Positions 1 to 10,149 of a DNA stretch of 64,000 nucleotides are shown here, one piece after another. Both the position numbers and the translations under genes were made by a program. The notes under the pieces are model-generated. The model searched no databases, had not been told where the DNA came from, and was given only the letters and a program-made list of their open reading frames with translations. The DNA is from Flaccisagitta enflata (taxonomy: Eukaryota > Chaetognatha > Sagittoidea > Aphragmophora). Each line of letters opens with the position of its first letter. Position 1 is the stretch's first letter. Location: NCBI GenBank assembly GCA_965153355.1, contig OZ231127.1, positions 24,552,001 to 24,616,000 of the forward strand, given 5' to 3'.

Positions 1-319
1 GAGCGCTTTAAAGTACCAAAAATTGCATTTGAAGTTGGCCTTCATTAAATAACTTTTTAAAATTACATTTTTTGATGTAGCTCCCAAACGAAAAAAGATT
101 TTGCATTGATTTTTTACATTTTAACACCCCATATACTATTTTATGAAATGGTAAAAAAAAATTCATGATTATGATAGTTTTGTTTTCATCACTCTTTGAC
201 TGGTCAAATTTCGTCTTCATTTGCACTGTGACTTACATAGGTAAAGGGTAGTAAAACCATGTGAATTTTTTTGTTAAATTTAGTACACAATTGAAGGGTA
301 CTAAATTAACAAGCCCTGC
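1..319. other. AT-rich sequence, nothing recognised
   Basis: No coding exon, repeat unit or structural signal was recognised here. The short open frame on the minus strand has no domain-like composition. Confidence 0.5.
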
Positions 320-487
320 CATCATGGACTTCAAGGTATGCCATCATAGACTTCAAGGTATGCCATCATGGACTTCAAGGTATGCCATCATGGACTTCAA
401 GGTATGCCATCATGGACTTCAAGGTATGCCATCATGGACTTCAAGGTATGCCATCATGGACTTCGAGGTGTGCCATCATGGACTTGC
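320..487. repeat. 22-bp minisatellite, about 7.6 copies
   Basis: A 22-bp unit (CATCATGGACTTCAAGG plus TATGC) is repeated from 320 with only one or two substitutions per copy. Because 22 is not a multiple of 3, all frames stay open as a 66-nt super-repeat. The open frames across it are therefore a by-product of the repeat and not evidence of a gene. Confidence 0.95.
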
Positions 488-490
488 TTT

Positions 491-491
<1 letters not shown>

Positions 492-564
<73 letters not shown>

Positions 565-615
565 TTTTTTTATTTTTTTTTTTTTTTTTTTGAATTTTTT
601 TTTTTTTTTTTTTAA
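492..615. repeat. Poly-T tract with rare interruptions
   Basis: An almost uninterrupted run of T (more than 60 in the first block) with short A/G interruptions directly follows the 22-bp minisatellite. Confidence 0.95.
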
Positions 616-645
616 TTTAAAAAAAAATTTTCTTTGTTGTGTATC

Positions 646-723
646 TTCTCGAGTCGCGTTTACGCGACGAGAAAGCTTCAAAAATTACAGTCCCCAGTCG
701 GGGACTGTAATTTTGAAGTTTTT
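646..723. other. Two adjacent perfect-stem hairpins followed by a T run
   Basis: A short hairpin with arms GTCGCG/CGCGAC lies at about 650-666. It is followed by a 19-20 bp stem at 675-718 (arms begin CTTCAAAA and end TTTTGAAG, 4-nt loop) and then TTTTT. The first hairpin resembles the 5' hairpin of the dispersed HINE-like family. The second may be an element end or a small stem-loop transcript; the sequence does not decide. Confidence 0.5.
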
Positions 724-732
724 TTAATAATA

Positions 733-888
733 ACAAGGCCAAGGCCGGATACACGGCCAGCGTCGCGGAGTTAGGAAGCGGCAGTTATGTACAAACTCGT
801 AATTCAAAAATGTGACGGACGGAGGGACGGACGGACCGATGGACCGACCGTCACGGCCAGGTGTTGAGTTGCGTGTCGGCAACTAAAA
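733..888 (-). mobile_element. HINE-like dispersed element, copy 1
   Basis: Read on the minus strand it has a 5' hairpin word AGTTGCCGACACGCAACT, a (CCGT)n-type core and a 3' hairpin GGCCGTGTATCCGGCC followed by TTG. It is one of about 30 copies in the window. Confidence 0.7.
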
Positions 889-1500
889 AAGTTAAGACTG
901 ACAATTATGACGTCCTAAGTCGGCAATGATTGATTCACTGTGCAAACTTAACTTCTGTTGTTATGGTTATTTTATTCAGCTACATCACCAGGTCAACAAG
1001 ACTTTAAATTAAACCGCAAAACAGCAAGTGATCTCCTCGCGCCCGCAGTAGAAAATGTGAATCTGGGCGAAAATTGGAAGCCAGCGTCGCGATGGCTCTT
1101 GATCCATAATACCTGCCTGAGTGAAATTGTAAATCTCTGTCCTGGGACTCCTGCAAACACATCTGAATTGAAAACACATCTTAAAAGCTCGGATTTACCT
1201 ACCGTGTCGCCCTGATTTTTTCGGCCAGAAAACCTGGCATTGAATTCACGAATAATGATAAATTGAATCATTTTAACGTCGTCACTTCCACCCCTAATCT
1301 CTACGTCATGTCTCCGTTAAGCCCACTTTCCTTCGTTCGTTGAACGAGTTTTTAGCCCGAGGTAATTATTATAGTTTAGCCCAACAAGCGGCACGAGCCC
1401 GATACAGTATACAACTTATAGTTATACTTATACATTTCAAGTGAGAAAAGTATTTCTACATTCAAGGATTAACCTGATTTATTAATCAAATCCTTACCAA
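889..1500. other. Unassigned sequence with a small open frame
   Basis: An 85-codon frame at 958-1215 (+) has mixed amino-acid composition but no recognised domain, no convincing splice partners and a competing frame on the other strand. I do not call it a gene. Confidence 0.3.
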
Positions 1501-1510
1501 TCTCTCTCTG

Positions 1511-1561
<51 letters not shown>

Positions 1562-1572
1562 GTCTCTGTCTG

Positions 1573-1668
<96 letters not shown>
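1501..1668. repeat. (CTAT)n then (CT)n microsatellite
   Basis: A tetranucleotide CTAT block at about 1511-1560 grades through CTGT variants into a pure CT run up to about 1666. Confidence 0.95.
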
Positions 1669-2660
1669 CTTCGCTTTGTCTTAGTCCTTCCGTTCCTTTC
1701 CTTTCTCTCTGTCAACCTGCCATCAGGTGTCCATCAGTCTTTTTTTCTTGACTCTCTGTCGATCGGTCTATCTGTCATGTCTGTATACGTATACCTCTCT
1801 GTTTGCCCGGGTTTCATTCTGTCTTCCTACCTACCTGTCAGTTGGAGCAACCTGGTAGTGCCAAATTCGGCGGTAAAATTTTTCCCTAAAACAAGCAAAA
1901 TTCCCACTCCATTTGAATTTGAGATGAAATTTTCGTACCCAAATGGAAATGGAGTTGCGCTGTGAGATTTACCATTATCACCGCTCCTTGTGCTACCGTC
2001 TCTGCCATGCCAATTTTGCCACAGCCACTTATCAGCAGTCACTCCTGCCTCCATTCCCCATCTCAACTGCGACAATGGCTGCAACAAAACCTTTTCTGTC
2101 TTGTGTGGCTCTCCATCCCGCGCTGCTGACTCTACCGGTGGCACCGGAGGCACCCATTTTGTCAAACAAGCAGTTCAAATGCCTTGCCCGATACCACTGG
2201 TTTGCCATATTTGAATGAAAAATTCATATTTCAACAATTAGAGACACGTATATAGGACATTTAAATCCCGTTCTAGCAAATTTCAAAGGTATGAAAAATC
2301 TGTTATGAATAGAATTTTGTTATAGTTTGTACATTCTGCACAGAAAATTAAAAAAAACATGTCGAAAGGACAATAAATTTGCATCCACTACAGGCGGAAT
2401 TCCATTGGTGGCGGGGCGTTAGAGCGGGGTTCAACCGTTTGTCTCTGGATATAACTATACAATATGAATCATCTCGACTGTAACACTTCATCATGGCATT
2501 GCTTAAAAAGATAGTTCAATTATTAAAAAAGTCTTTGAAAGGTAGTAGTTTGGCATTTCATGACATTAAATCCCCAGGACTTTTTAAGAAAATCCCCTAT
2601 ATATTTATTGAGGCAAAAAACATGGCTAGCAATACAAGCCTTTATGACACAATGTTGAAG
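1669..2660. other. Unassigned intergenic or intronic sequence
   Basis: Low-complexity pyrimidine-rich sequence is followed by unique sequence. Several overlapping short frames at 1827-2218 on both strands show no domain. No repeat structure was recognised. Confidence 0.4.
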
Positions 2661-2665
2661 TGTTT

Positions 2666-2884
2666 TATGAAAGTTGAAACAACATTGCCCTTATAAAAGG
2701 AGGCCAGAATTCTCCAATATATAAAGGATGAAAGCCTTGTAAGCTTTCAATGGTGTTTACTCCGGATTCCTCACAACTATCCTTTACTATTAACTAACAA
2801 AAAGCTAAACTTACCTGACAAAACTATCAACTTGACTGCATACCTCATAAGTATAGGGTTGGACAGGCTTATACCATTTAGTAT
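2666..2884. repeat. Direct repeat of about 215 bp, first copy
   Basis: This segment recurs about 377 bp downstream at 3043-3257 with only a few percent difference. It runs from the motif TATGAAAGTTGAAACAAC to GTATAGGGTTGGACAGG. The spacer is unique sequence. Confidence 0.85.
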
Positions 2885-3042
2885 ACACAAAATATCTTAC
2901 AAAAGCTACAATCAAAGATTACTAATGTACTGATGGAAGTACTGACACTAGCAATATTGATTAGAAAACCATACCCTTAGAGCCAAGAATCGAGGTACAA
3001 CCAACTGGGACCGCCGGCATTCTCTACCAAGGTACTGATACT

Positions 3043-3257
3043 TATGAAAGTTGAAACAACATTGCCCTTATAAAAGGAGGCCAGAATTCTCCAATATGCA
3101 AAGGACGAAAGCCTTGCAAGCTTTCAATGGTGTTTACTCCGGATTGCTCACAACCATCCTTTACTATTAACAAACAAAAAGCTAAGCTTACCTGACAAAA
3201 CTATCAACTTGACTGCATACCTCTTAAGTATAGGGTTGGACAGGCCTGTACCATTTA
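3043..3257. repeat. Direct repeat of about 215 bp, second copy
   Basis: Second copy of the 2666-2884 segment. It keeps the same internal landmarks in the same order with scattered substitutions, so it is a genuine duplication and not shared low complexity. Confidence 0.85.
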
Positions 3258-3808
3258 TGTTATAACCAGTAGTGTATATAGTCTAATCGCTTTTGATTTT
3301 TTTCCCCTCCTGCCTTTGATTTTCTTCCTCGCAACGCAGCGTGGTTTTCTTCCCCATAGAGCAATGAAACAGTGTAGTTGAGGTTTACATTTAGATAGTG
3401 TTAAATTATGTTTTACTAACTAGCTTTTATGATTTAGCATTGTCAAGAGTTTTATTTTCCCCAAATTTTCTTTTTTTCTCTTTTCCCTCCCCATCTCCAA
3501 ACCCTTTGATTTCCCCCCCCCCACAAGGGGGAAGGGAAACTCAATAATATGCAGGCCTGGTCATAACTAAGAAAAAATCGAAATGGGGTATAGTTTATCC
3601 AAAAAAAAAAATGATCTTTTTTGCATATTTGCCATGAAGTTTTTGTGTGAAAAGTATCAAAATTTGGTAGAAAAGTCTGGGAAATTGTTTTTCAGATACT
3701 GCCAAGCAATAACTTTTTATATTTTTTTCAGAATTTATTTATGTCTATTACTTTTTGAGCAATGCTGTCATGAATGTTACAGTCGAGATGGATCATACTG
3801 TACATAAG

Positions 3809-3812
<4 letters not shown>
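3258..3812. other. Unassigned, T-rich
   Basis: Pyrimidine-rich sequence with a poly-C run near 3508. No gene or element boundary was recognised. Confidence 0.4.

Positions 3813-3878
<66 letters not shown>
3813..3878. repeat. (CT)n microsatellite
   Basis: Uninterrupted CT dinucleotide run. Confidence 0.95.
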
Positions 3879-3882
<4 letters not shown>

Positions 3883-3989
3883 CATAGATTTGTCAAGAAA
3901 AGCGTACATCAGCAATGATAGCTTTGTACATCTTTAACCAATAGCAATCAAGCACGTACAGTTGTCTAATTTTCTCATTTCATACTTGC

Positions 3990-4071
3990 AGGAAATTCCG
4001 TCGGGCGGTTTCTGGCCCACCAGCTGCCCCAAGCAAGATGCTTCTTCTACTTTTCCTCGTCGTGTTCGTGG
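3990..4071 (+). CDS. Candidate first coding exon: signal peptide start
   Basis: An acceptor (TACTTGCAG) at 3989 opens an exon with a short leader. ATG is at 4038, followed by eleven codons of almost pure Leu/Val/Phe (MLLLLFLVVFV), one extra base, and a strong GTAAGT donor at 4072. The phase-1 end joins exactly to the exon at 19306, whose first residues continue the hydrophobic stretch (VTLAALLA) before a polar segment. Together they look like a classical signal peptide, so the product would be secreted or a type I membrane protein. The owner could be the polycystin-like gene further right, which needs such an N-terminus and lies on the same strand, but the connecting exon was not found. What is seen is the phase match and hydrophobicity; the gene assignment is inference. 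Confidence 0.5.
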
Positions 4072-4206
4072 GTAAGTTGACTTAAAAGTCAAATTTATTT
4101 TGATTATTAAAACCTCTTGCTGAGTCTTGCATTCATGACAATTTTTTAAATATTCCAAGAACAGTAACTGCTCAAACGCTCACAAAAATTCCAAACATTC
4201 AAACAA

Positions 4207-4545
4207 TTTTTAGCCTGCTTTGTCGGTCTGTCGGTTGATCAGTCCGTCCCTTTTTTGGGCAGCGGCCCCGAAAGGGGTAGATGACCTATAATTTCACATT
4301 TGGTGACTTTCCGCGTTTTCCGAAATTCAGTCTCAGATGTCCGCTTCGACCCTAAAATAGGCCCTCTCAGCCCTACCGTCATTCATTTTGGGTCTCAAAA
4401 TAATCCATTGAGCCAAAAAAAAAAGCCAATTAGGCCAAGCTTTTAAGCTTTGAATTAGATTTCCGCCCTCAAATTTGCTGTATGAAAAATTAAAAAAAAA
4501 GATTTTTGTGCAAAAATGATTTCAAATGAGAATTTCTTTTTAAGA
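4207..4545. repeat. Composite HINE fragment with GGCCCC hairpin and degenerate 21-bp units
   Basis: A core-like stretch (CGGTCTGTCGGTTGATCAG) is followed by a GGCAGCGGCCCCGAAAGGGG hairpin at about 4259. After it comes decayed sequence with repeated GGCCCT/AGCCCT words. The same order recurs near 9171 and 21255. Confidence 0.45.
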
Positions 4546-4548
4546 TAT

Positions 4549-4756
4549 ACAAGTGACGCGATGTCACAATATTGTTTCGGACGGGTGGGCAGCGGCACCC
4601 GACCTCCATCCATACCCCCCCCCCCCACTCGAAAATATATAAAAAGTAGCTAAAACGCTTGTTTTCCCACTTTTCAACTTTCTCAACTGACCCTGACGAA
4701 CCAACGGATGGACCAACGGACAAAGACTCTTATAGAGTTGCGTGTCCGAAACTAAA
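4549..4756 (-). mobile_element. HINE-like dispersed element, GTGAC-hairpin type
   Basis: The right end carries AGTTGCGTGTCCGAAACT in minus-type orientation. The core holds GGACCAACGGAC words. The left end is the alternative terminal hairpin of the GTGAC..GTCAC type preceded by ACAAG. Confidence 0.65.
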
Positions 4757-5266
4757 AGTAAAACCAAATGTAAGTATTTTTCTTGAATATCATTTTTTTT
4801 AAAATATCGTCAATGCAATTTCTAATCCTATTTCATTTTTAGTGTAATTTCTTTTAACAAAACAAACCAATGCTCTTGTCTATAATCAACAATCAATTGG
4901 AGAAAAGAAAATTTGAGTTGTTGATTTGTATTAATGGAGATAAAACGGTGATTAGAATTTCATTCCATTAGCTTATTATTTTCTGCTGATTCTAGAAAAA
5001 AATGATACTGTAAAGCTGAGTTTAGCGAGTAATATCCTCTTTGCAAGCTCTTGGAGTGGACTTGATTTTGCCTGTTGCATTTGAAAAGGAGAAATATTGA
5101 AAAAGTTACTTTTTGCCACTGCAATGCTTAAGTTCCGGCACCCAAGACAGTCGATGCGCTAAACGGTGTTCAATCACATTTTCTATCATGTTTCCTGTCG
5201 TTGTACCCATAAAGGCGGCTCTCCCGGTCTCCCCATGGGAAAAACCCGTAAATGTGGGTATCATAT
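4757..5266. other. Unassigned AT-rich sequence
   Basis: No gene, no tandem structure and no element ends were recognised before the satellite field begins. Confidence 0.4.
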
Positions 5267-6258
5267 CGGGTACGGTCTAGTAGGCCTAAGATACTTTGGC
5301 CTAGGGTTTTATTGTCCTAGGGTTTAACTGTCCTAAGGTCTGTTAAACCTAGAGTCTATAAGTACTAGGGTTTACTAGTCCTAAATGACAGGGCCGACTA
5401 GTCCTAAAGGAAATCAATGAGGAGGGTCTGATAGACCTAACGTAAAGGTTTTTGAGTACTAAGGTCTGGTAGTTCTAGGGTCGACTAGGCCTAACGGAGC
5501 AGGTCTACTAGTCCTAACTGAAATATGATTTATGATTTAAACCATGTCACAACGTTAGGACTAATAGACCCTGGCTTAGGGTTTGTTAGTCCTAAGCAAG
5601 GAGGGGCATCATGTTTTTAGGTCTAGTAAACCCTGTCTCAGGGTTTACTAGTCCTAATATGGAGATTTTGTACATGAAGGTTGATCTCCTCATTAGGACT
5701 AATAGGCCCTAGCTTAGGGTCTGTTAGTCCTAAGCAAGAGGGGGAAAATCAAGTATTTAGGTCTAGTAAACCCTGTGACAGGGTTTACTAGTCCTAATAT
5801 GGAGATTTTGTACTTGAAGGTTGATCTCCTTATTAGGACTAATAGACCCTGGCTTAGGGTTTGTTAGTCCTAAGCAGGAAGGGGCAAATCAAATATTTAG
5901 GTCTAGTAAACCCTGTGACAGGGTTTACTAGTCCTTATATGGAGATTTTGTACTTGAAGGTTGATCTCCTTATTAGGACTAATAGACCCTGGCATAGGGT
6001 TTGTTAGTCCTAAGCAGGAAGGGGCAAATCAAGTATTTAGGTCTAGTAAACCCTGTGACAGGGTTTACTAGTCCTAATATGGAGATTTTGTACTTGAAGG
6101 TTGATCTCCTTATTAGGACTTATAGACCCTGGCTTAGGGTTTGTTAGTCGTAAGCAGGAAGGGGCAAATCAAGTAGTTAGGACTAGCAAACCCTGTTAGA
6201 GGGTTTATTAGTCCTGTGAACAAATTCTGTATTTGTAAGTTGATCTCCTTATTAGACC

Positions 6259-6574
6259 CAGCGTACGGTAAAGAGCCCAAGCATGCAAGCATTGCTTGTA
6301 GGCAGCAAGATGATTTTGTAGGTAGCAAAAAAAATCATGAAAAAGAAAAAAAAGGAATATAATGCAAAAAAATGTTTTCAAAGATATATAGTTGCAATAC
6401 TTTATGTATTTTTACGTTCATGCTGCTACCAACAAGAAACATAAAAACTTCTGTTATTGTAGATAATTAAGATGTAGATAATTAAGTAAGATGTAGATAA
6501 TTAAGCAGATTTTGTAGGCAGAAAGTATTGAAAAAATCTAGCTTGTAGGCAGCCAAAAATTTTGTGGAGCCCTG
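6259..6574. mobile_element. hAT-type MITE nested in the satellite (8-bp TSD ATTAGACC)
   Basis: The element starts CAGCGTACGG and ends GGAGCCCTG. It is flanked by exact 8-bp duplications ATTAGACC at 6251-6258 and 6575-6582, a word that belongs to the surrounding satellite. CAGNG ends and an 8-bp duplication fit hAT. No ORF, 316 bp. Confidence 0.75.
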
Positions 6575-6694
6575 ATTAGACCTAAGCAAGAAGGAGCAAA
6601 TCAAGTATCTTGGACTAGCAAACACTTGCAGTGTTTACTAGTCCTAAAACCATTAAGTCACTTTGCTTCTTAGGACTAGTAAACCCTTGGTGGT

Positions 6695-7033
6695 CAGGGT
6701 GACTGAAAATATGGTCATATTTGAATCTGGTCTCCCTCGCGGGAGAAATGAGACCATTTCCATCACAGATGATAACCCTAAAATCTGGTGGCAATCAAAT
6801 TAAGTTTACTCATGGCCGCAACCCCCCCTCATTTCCCATAGAAAATATACAGGAAGGAATTTGGCCTCTGCAGCTACCTATCTTTTATAATGGGAATGGG
6901 GTGGGGTTGCGGCCATGAGTAAACTTTGTCTGATCATCTCCAGATTTTAGAGTTACCATCTATAATGGAAATGGTCACATTTCTCCCACGAGGAAGACGA
7001 GATTTGGATTTGACCATGTTTTAAGTCACCCTA
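6695..7033. mobile_element. hAT-type MITE (8-bp TSD TTGGTGGT)
   Basis: Terminal inverted repeats of about 25 bp start CAGGGTGACT and, read from the other end, TAGGGTGACT. Exact duplications TTGGTGGT lie at 6687-6694 and 7034-7041. The interior is itself largely palindromic: CTCATGGCCGCAACCCC appears inverted at about 6890-6920. 339 bp, no ORF. Confidence 0.85.
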
Positions 7034-7375
7034 TTGGTGGTACTGAGGGGATGGGCTACTTGTCCTACTGATATTCAACTAGATAATCAGTGTCAGTCAT
7101 GAATAATATTGTTTTTAGGACTATAAAACCCTTTCCTTAGGACTAGAAGACCCAAAAACTTTTTTAGGACTAATGGACCTTAGAACTAATAGACCCAACA
7201 TCCAAGTTGCTTATAGGACTAATAGACCTCTTAACTTAGGACTATCTAACCCTCTTATGCCAAGTGCTTTAGGACTAATAAAACTAAGGTCTGAAAAGCC
7301 TTAGGACTATTTAGTCTTAGAACTAGTAGACCCAAGGACTAACGGGTCTTAGTACAAAGTATCTTAGGACTAATA

Positions 7376-8050
7376 GGAGGTTCCCATCATATCCAGTATC
7401 TACAGTCAGACAACTCATGCCTAGAATAATCATCATCGCCACTCTTTTGAAAATAGGCAAAATAAAATTATCAATATAACTTACTAGAATGCTTGCATAG
7501 AAAGCATACATTTTTAGGTCTTTAGTGCGCCATGAAAATGTTGAATCACCATAACCATGGCCAAAAAAAAACTAGACGCAATTTTTTGATTGTTGATTGC
7601 TAAGAAATTGAAAATCATAAACCCTTAAAATCTATGATGGTTTTAAAGAGCTTAAAGAAATCTTTCATTTGTGCTCTTTCTGAACATCAATGCTAGAAAA
7701 CTTTAGAAGTTATGATATCTTAAAGATAACTACTCAAAAATCTTTAATTCTTTTAAAGTAACCAGCTTTGAAATAATTGAATGGATACAGCTTTCAAACG
7801 AAGCGTGATCATGAGTTTTGCTTGGCTTCATCTTGTGGAGAATTAGAAATACTTCATTTTCACCTGAAATTTTGTACCATTCATTTTATTTCTTCATTCT
7901 ATAGATTAAGTAAGTTAAAAAGTGTCTTGTTGACAGGCGATAAAATCTGCTCTTTTTGGCATTTTGAAATATTAGTGTTGAACTTCAATCGTTTGACATT
8001 TCTAAACAACTTAAGCTGCAAATTTCTACTTGGTCTAGATTTGTAGTTTT
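7376..8050. other. AT-rich repeat remnant, related to 41410-41800
   Basis: The stretch before 8045 shares the phrases CATTTCTAAAC and TTGGTCTAGATTTG with 41738-41790. Possible inverted ends (CACCATAACCATGGCC at about 7547 and GGCCATGGATATGGTG at about 8277) suggest an old TIR element with the next HINE copy inserted in it. No duplication was found. Confidence 0.35.
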
Positions 8051-8051
8051 T

Positions 8052-8187
8052 AGTCGCGTGCACGCGACTCTATGACCCACTCTGTCCGTCTGTCGGTCCG
8101 TCCGTCCGTCTGTCCCACTTAGCTTTTTTAGCTTTTTCGCCGCTCCTGCCCACCCGCACGCGACTTCGGCTTGTGTATACGGCCTTG
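8052..8187 (+). mobile_element. HINE-like dispersed element, complete
   Basis: The 5' palindrome AGTCGCGTGCACGCGACT is followed by a CCGT-rich core. An inverted copy of the 5' word (GCACGCGACT) lies just before the 3' end, and the copy ends in GGCCTTG between T residues. 136 bp, no ORF. Confidence 0.8.
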
Positions 8188-8189
8188 TT

Positions 8190-8813
8190 GAAACTCTTCT
8201 AAATGCTCTTAGATTTTAAGTAAAAATAATGAATGTTTTTTAATTAAATGATAAAAATTGAACGTCTATTTTTTTTTGGCCATGGATATGGTGCATAAAA
8301 GTAAGTGTCACTGACAGAGGGGCCATGGACCGACCTGTGGGTAATAAATCTAGAATCGTAGGCTCTTTATGCAAGTTTCTAGAATCCTAAGCTTTTCAAG
8401 CAAGGAAATCTAGAATTGTAAGCATTGTAGAAAGCTTAATTCATCATCATGTTTTACCCATTTACAGAAGTGGCGATGACAAATTTTTTTGGCATAAGTT
8501 ATCTCACTATTGTATTGGTATTGATCCAAAAAATGAAAAAAATCAATGAAGCACTTTTTGGGTTGTAAAGCAACATCCCATTTTCCCATTGTAAAAGAGT
8601 TTGGAAACCTACAATCGAAACGTAAGCTTTCCAACCAAAAAATCTACGATCGTAAGAATTATAGGATATCCAGCTCGTAAGCGTAAGTGTACTTGCTGTA
8701 CTCACCACTTTTTACTGTACTCGTTAGCGTAATCGTTTGCTCAATTATTGCGTACTCTAAGCATTCGTTATTCCAACCAGTACGCGTACATTCAAATCAA
8801 ATGTTTGGTTTCC

Positions 8814-8819
<6 letters not shown>
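8190..8819. other. Unassigned sequence
   Basis: AT-rich. A possible right inverted end of the older element lies at about 8266-8298. Otherwise nothing was recognised. Confidence 0.35.

Positions 8820-8888
<69 letters not shown>
8820..8888. repeat. (GA)n microsatellite
   Basis: Uninterrupted GA run ending directly at the start of a HINE-like copy. Confidence 0.95.
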
Positions 8889-8891
<3 letters not shown>

Positions 8892-8892
<1 letters not shown>

Positions 8893-9134
8893 AGTTGCGG
8901 ACACGCAACTCTATAAGAGGCTTGTCCGTCCGTCCGTTGGTCCATCCATCGGTCCGTCCGTCGGTCCGTCCATCGGTCCGTCATGCTCAAGTTGAAAACG
9001 CAAAAAATGCGCATGTATTATACTATAGTTGTGATTGTGTGTGTGTGGGGGGGCGGGGTGGGATTGGGGTGAGGCTGGGGGTCGGATGCCCCTGCCCACC
9101 CGTCTGCAACGAGAATGTGACCCCGCGTCACTTG
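8892..9134 (+). mobile_element. HINE-like dispersed element, GTGAC-hairpin type
   Basis: The 5' hairpin is AGTTGCGGACACGCAACT, followed by a (CCGT)n core. The internal partner is near CCCACCCGTCTGCAAC. The 3' hairpin GTGACCCCGCGTCAC is followed by TTGTT. Confidence 0.8.
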
Positions 9135-9165
9135 TTCCTCATCTTTCCTCTCAATTTTCCCCTCC

Positions 9166-9432
9166 CTCTTTGGGCAGCGGCCCCAAAGGGCCGATGTCCT
9201 ATAGAACACAAGGGTTAAACCGTTACATCCATTCCCTCCCCATCATTGAGGCTTAAAGCCACAATCTAGTCTTTTGAGGCCTGAAGTCTAGTTTCTGGAG
9301 CTTCTGTAGCTCTTCTCAGGTTGAAAAGCACCTCTCTCAGGCCTCAGATCAGCCATCCCAGACCTTAAATCAGCCCTTCCAAGCCTGAATTCACCCCTCT
9401 CACACCTGAAATCCACCCTCTTAGGCCTAATG
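9166..9432. repeat. GGCCC hairpin plus degenerate 21-bp tandem array
   Basis: The small hairpin GGCCCCAAAGGGCC at about 9180 leads into a decayed tandem array with a 21-bp period (core AGGCCTGAAATCCACCC, drifting from unit to unit) up to about 9430. A comparable hairpin and array occur at 21255-21660, and an inverted array at 42770-42860. Confidence 0.65.
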
Positions 9433-9628
9433 TCAAGTAACAATTCACTCCTGTGTACTATAAGACATTGGCTCTTTTGGACCGCTGCCCTCCTCTCACT
9501 TAACCTCATTACCCCAACAATCAAAGCAGGGCAATGGGTACCGCTGTTCATATGCGATCCTTGGATGACTTGTTATTCCTCCTCTTTTCTTCCTAATTCG
9601 GCTCTTTCTCCTCTATTTTTGTCGTACT

Positions 9629-9800
9629 AGCGGACTAGCGACGCTTTAAGAGGCTTTGTCCGTCTGTTGGCCCGCCCGTTGGTTCGTTGGTCCGCCCGTC
9701 TCGTCGGTCCGTATCGCAGGAGTCGAAAAGTGTGAAAACGCGCATTTGAGATACTGCGCATTGTGGGGGGGGGGCTGTGCAAATGGTACTATGCCCCTGC
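9629..9800 (+). mobile_element. HINE-like dispersed element, decayed
   Basis: Degenerate 5' end (GCGGACTAGCGACGC) with a CCGTTGGTCCGCCCG core and the conserved phrase GTCGAAAAGTGTGAAAACGC. The 3' hairpin is lost. Confidence 0.55.
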
Positions 9801-9934
9801 CCTCCCTTTTTAGTCTTTCCCCATTTACTCTCCCCTCCCTCTTTTCACCCTGTCTTCCTCTTCCCCCTTCTTCTTCTCCTTCTCTCCCTGTAGCTAAAAT
9901 ATACTTGAAGAAATGAATGTGAGGATTAGAGTAA

Positions 9935-10092
9935 ACAAGGCCGGATACACGGCCACCAGTTGCGGACGGGTGGGCAGGAGCGGAAATGCGCGTTTTCACA
10001 CTTTTCGACTCGTGCTCACCGACGGACCGACTGACCGACGGACGGACGGACGGACGGACAAAGCCTCTTATAGAGTTGCGTGTCCGCAACTA
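9935..10092 (-). mobile_element. HINE-like dispersed element, complete
   Basis: In minus orientation: 5' hairpin AGTTGCGGACACGCAACT, pure (CCGT)5 core, internal partner GTCCGCAACT, 3' hairpin GGCCGTGTATCCGGCC, then TTG. This is a clean reference copy. Confidence 0.85.
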
Positions 10093-10149
10093 AAAAGAAA
10101 TGAAAGGCATCGGGATCGGCCGTTTTGCTTAACTTCCTACTCAGCCTGA

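Larger units (their letters stand above)
5267..7375. repeat. Hairpin satellite field built on TAGGACTA/TAGTCCTA words
   Basis: About 2.1 kb is dominated by the words GGTCTAGTAAACCC, TTAGGACTAATAGACC and their inverses. Between about 5555 and 6250 it becomes a regular tandem array with a 140-bp period: the landmark GGAGATTTTGTAC recurs at 5661, 5801, 5941 and 6081, with a decayed copy near 6222. Each 140-bp unit holds two long hairpins, TTAGGACTAATAGACCCT against AGGGTTTGTTAGTCCTAA and AGGTCTAGTAAACCCTG against its inverse. Flanking parts are degenerate. Two hAT-type MITEs are inserted inside (6259-6574 and 6695-7033). No coding potential is seen. Confidence 0.9.

Noticed and set aside
261-727. 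Open frame MDFKVCHHGL..
   Set aside because: It is the 22-bp minisatellite and poly-T read through, open in all three frames.
5555-6250. CRISPR-like regular array with 140-bp period
   Set aside because: The whole unit is repeated, with no short repeat and variable spacers. It is a eukaryotic satellite.
5267-7375. Interstitial telomere repeats because of TTAGGG words
   Set aside because: TTAGGG occurs only as part of the longer CTTAGGGTTTGTTAG hairpin arm and is never tandem.
8895-9218. Frames rich in SVRPSVRPSV and similar elsewhere
   Set aside because: They translate the (CCGT)n core of the HINE-like elements.
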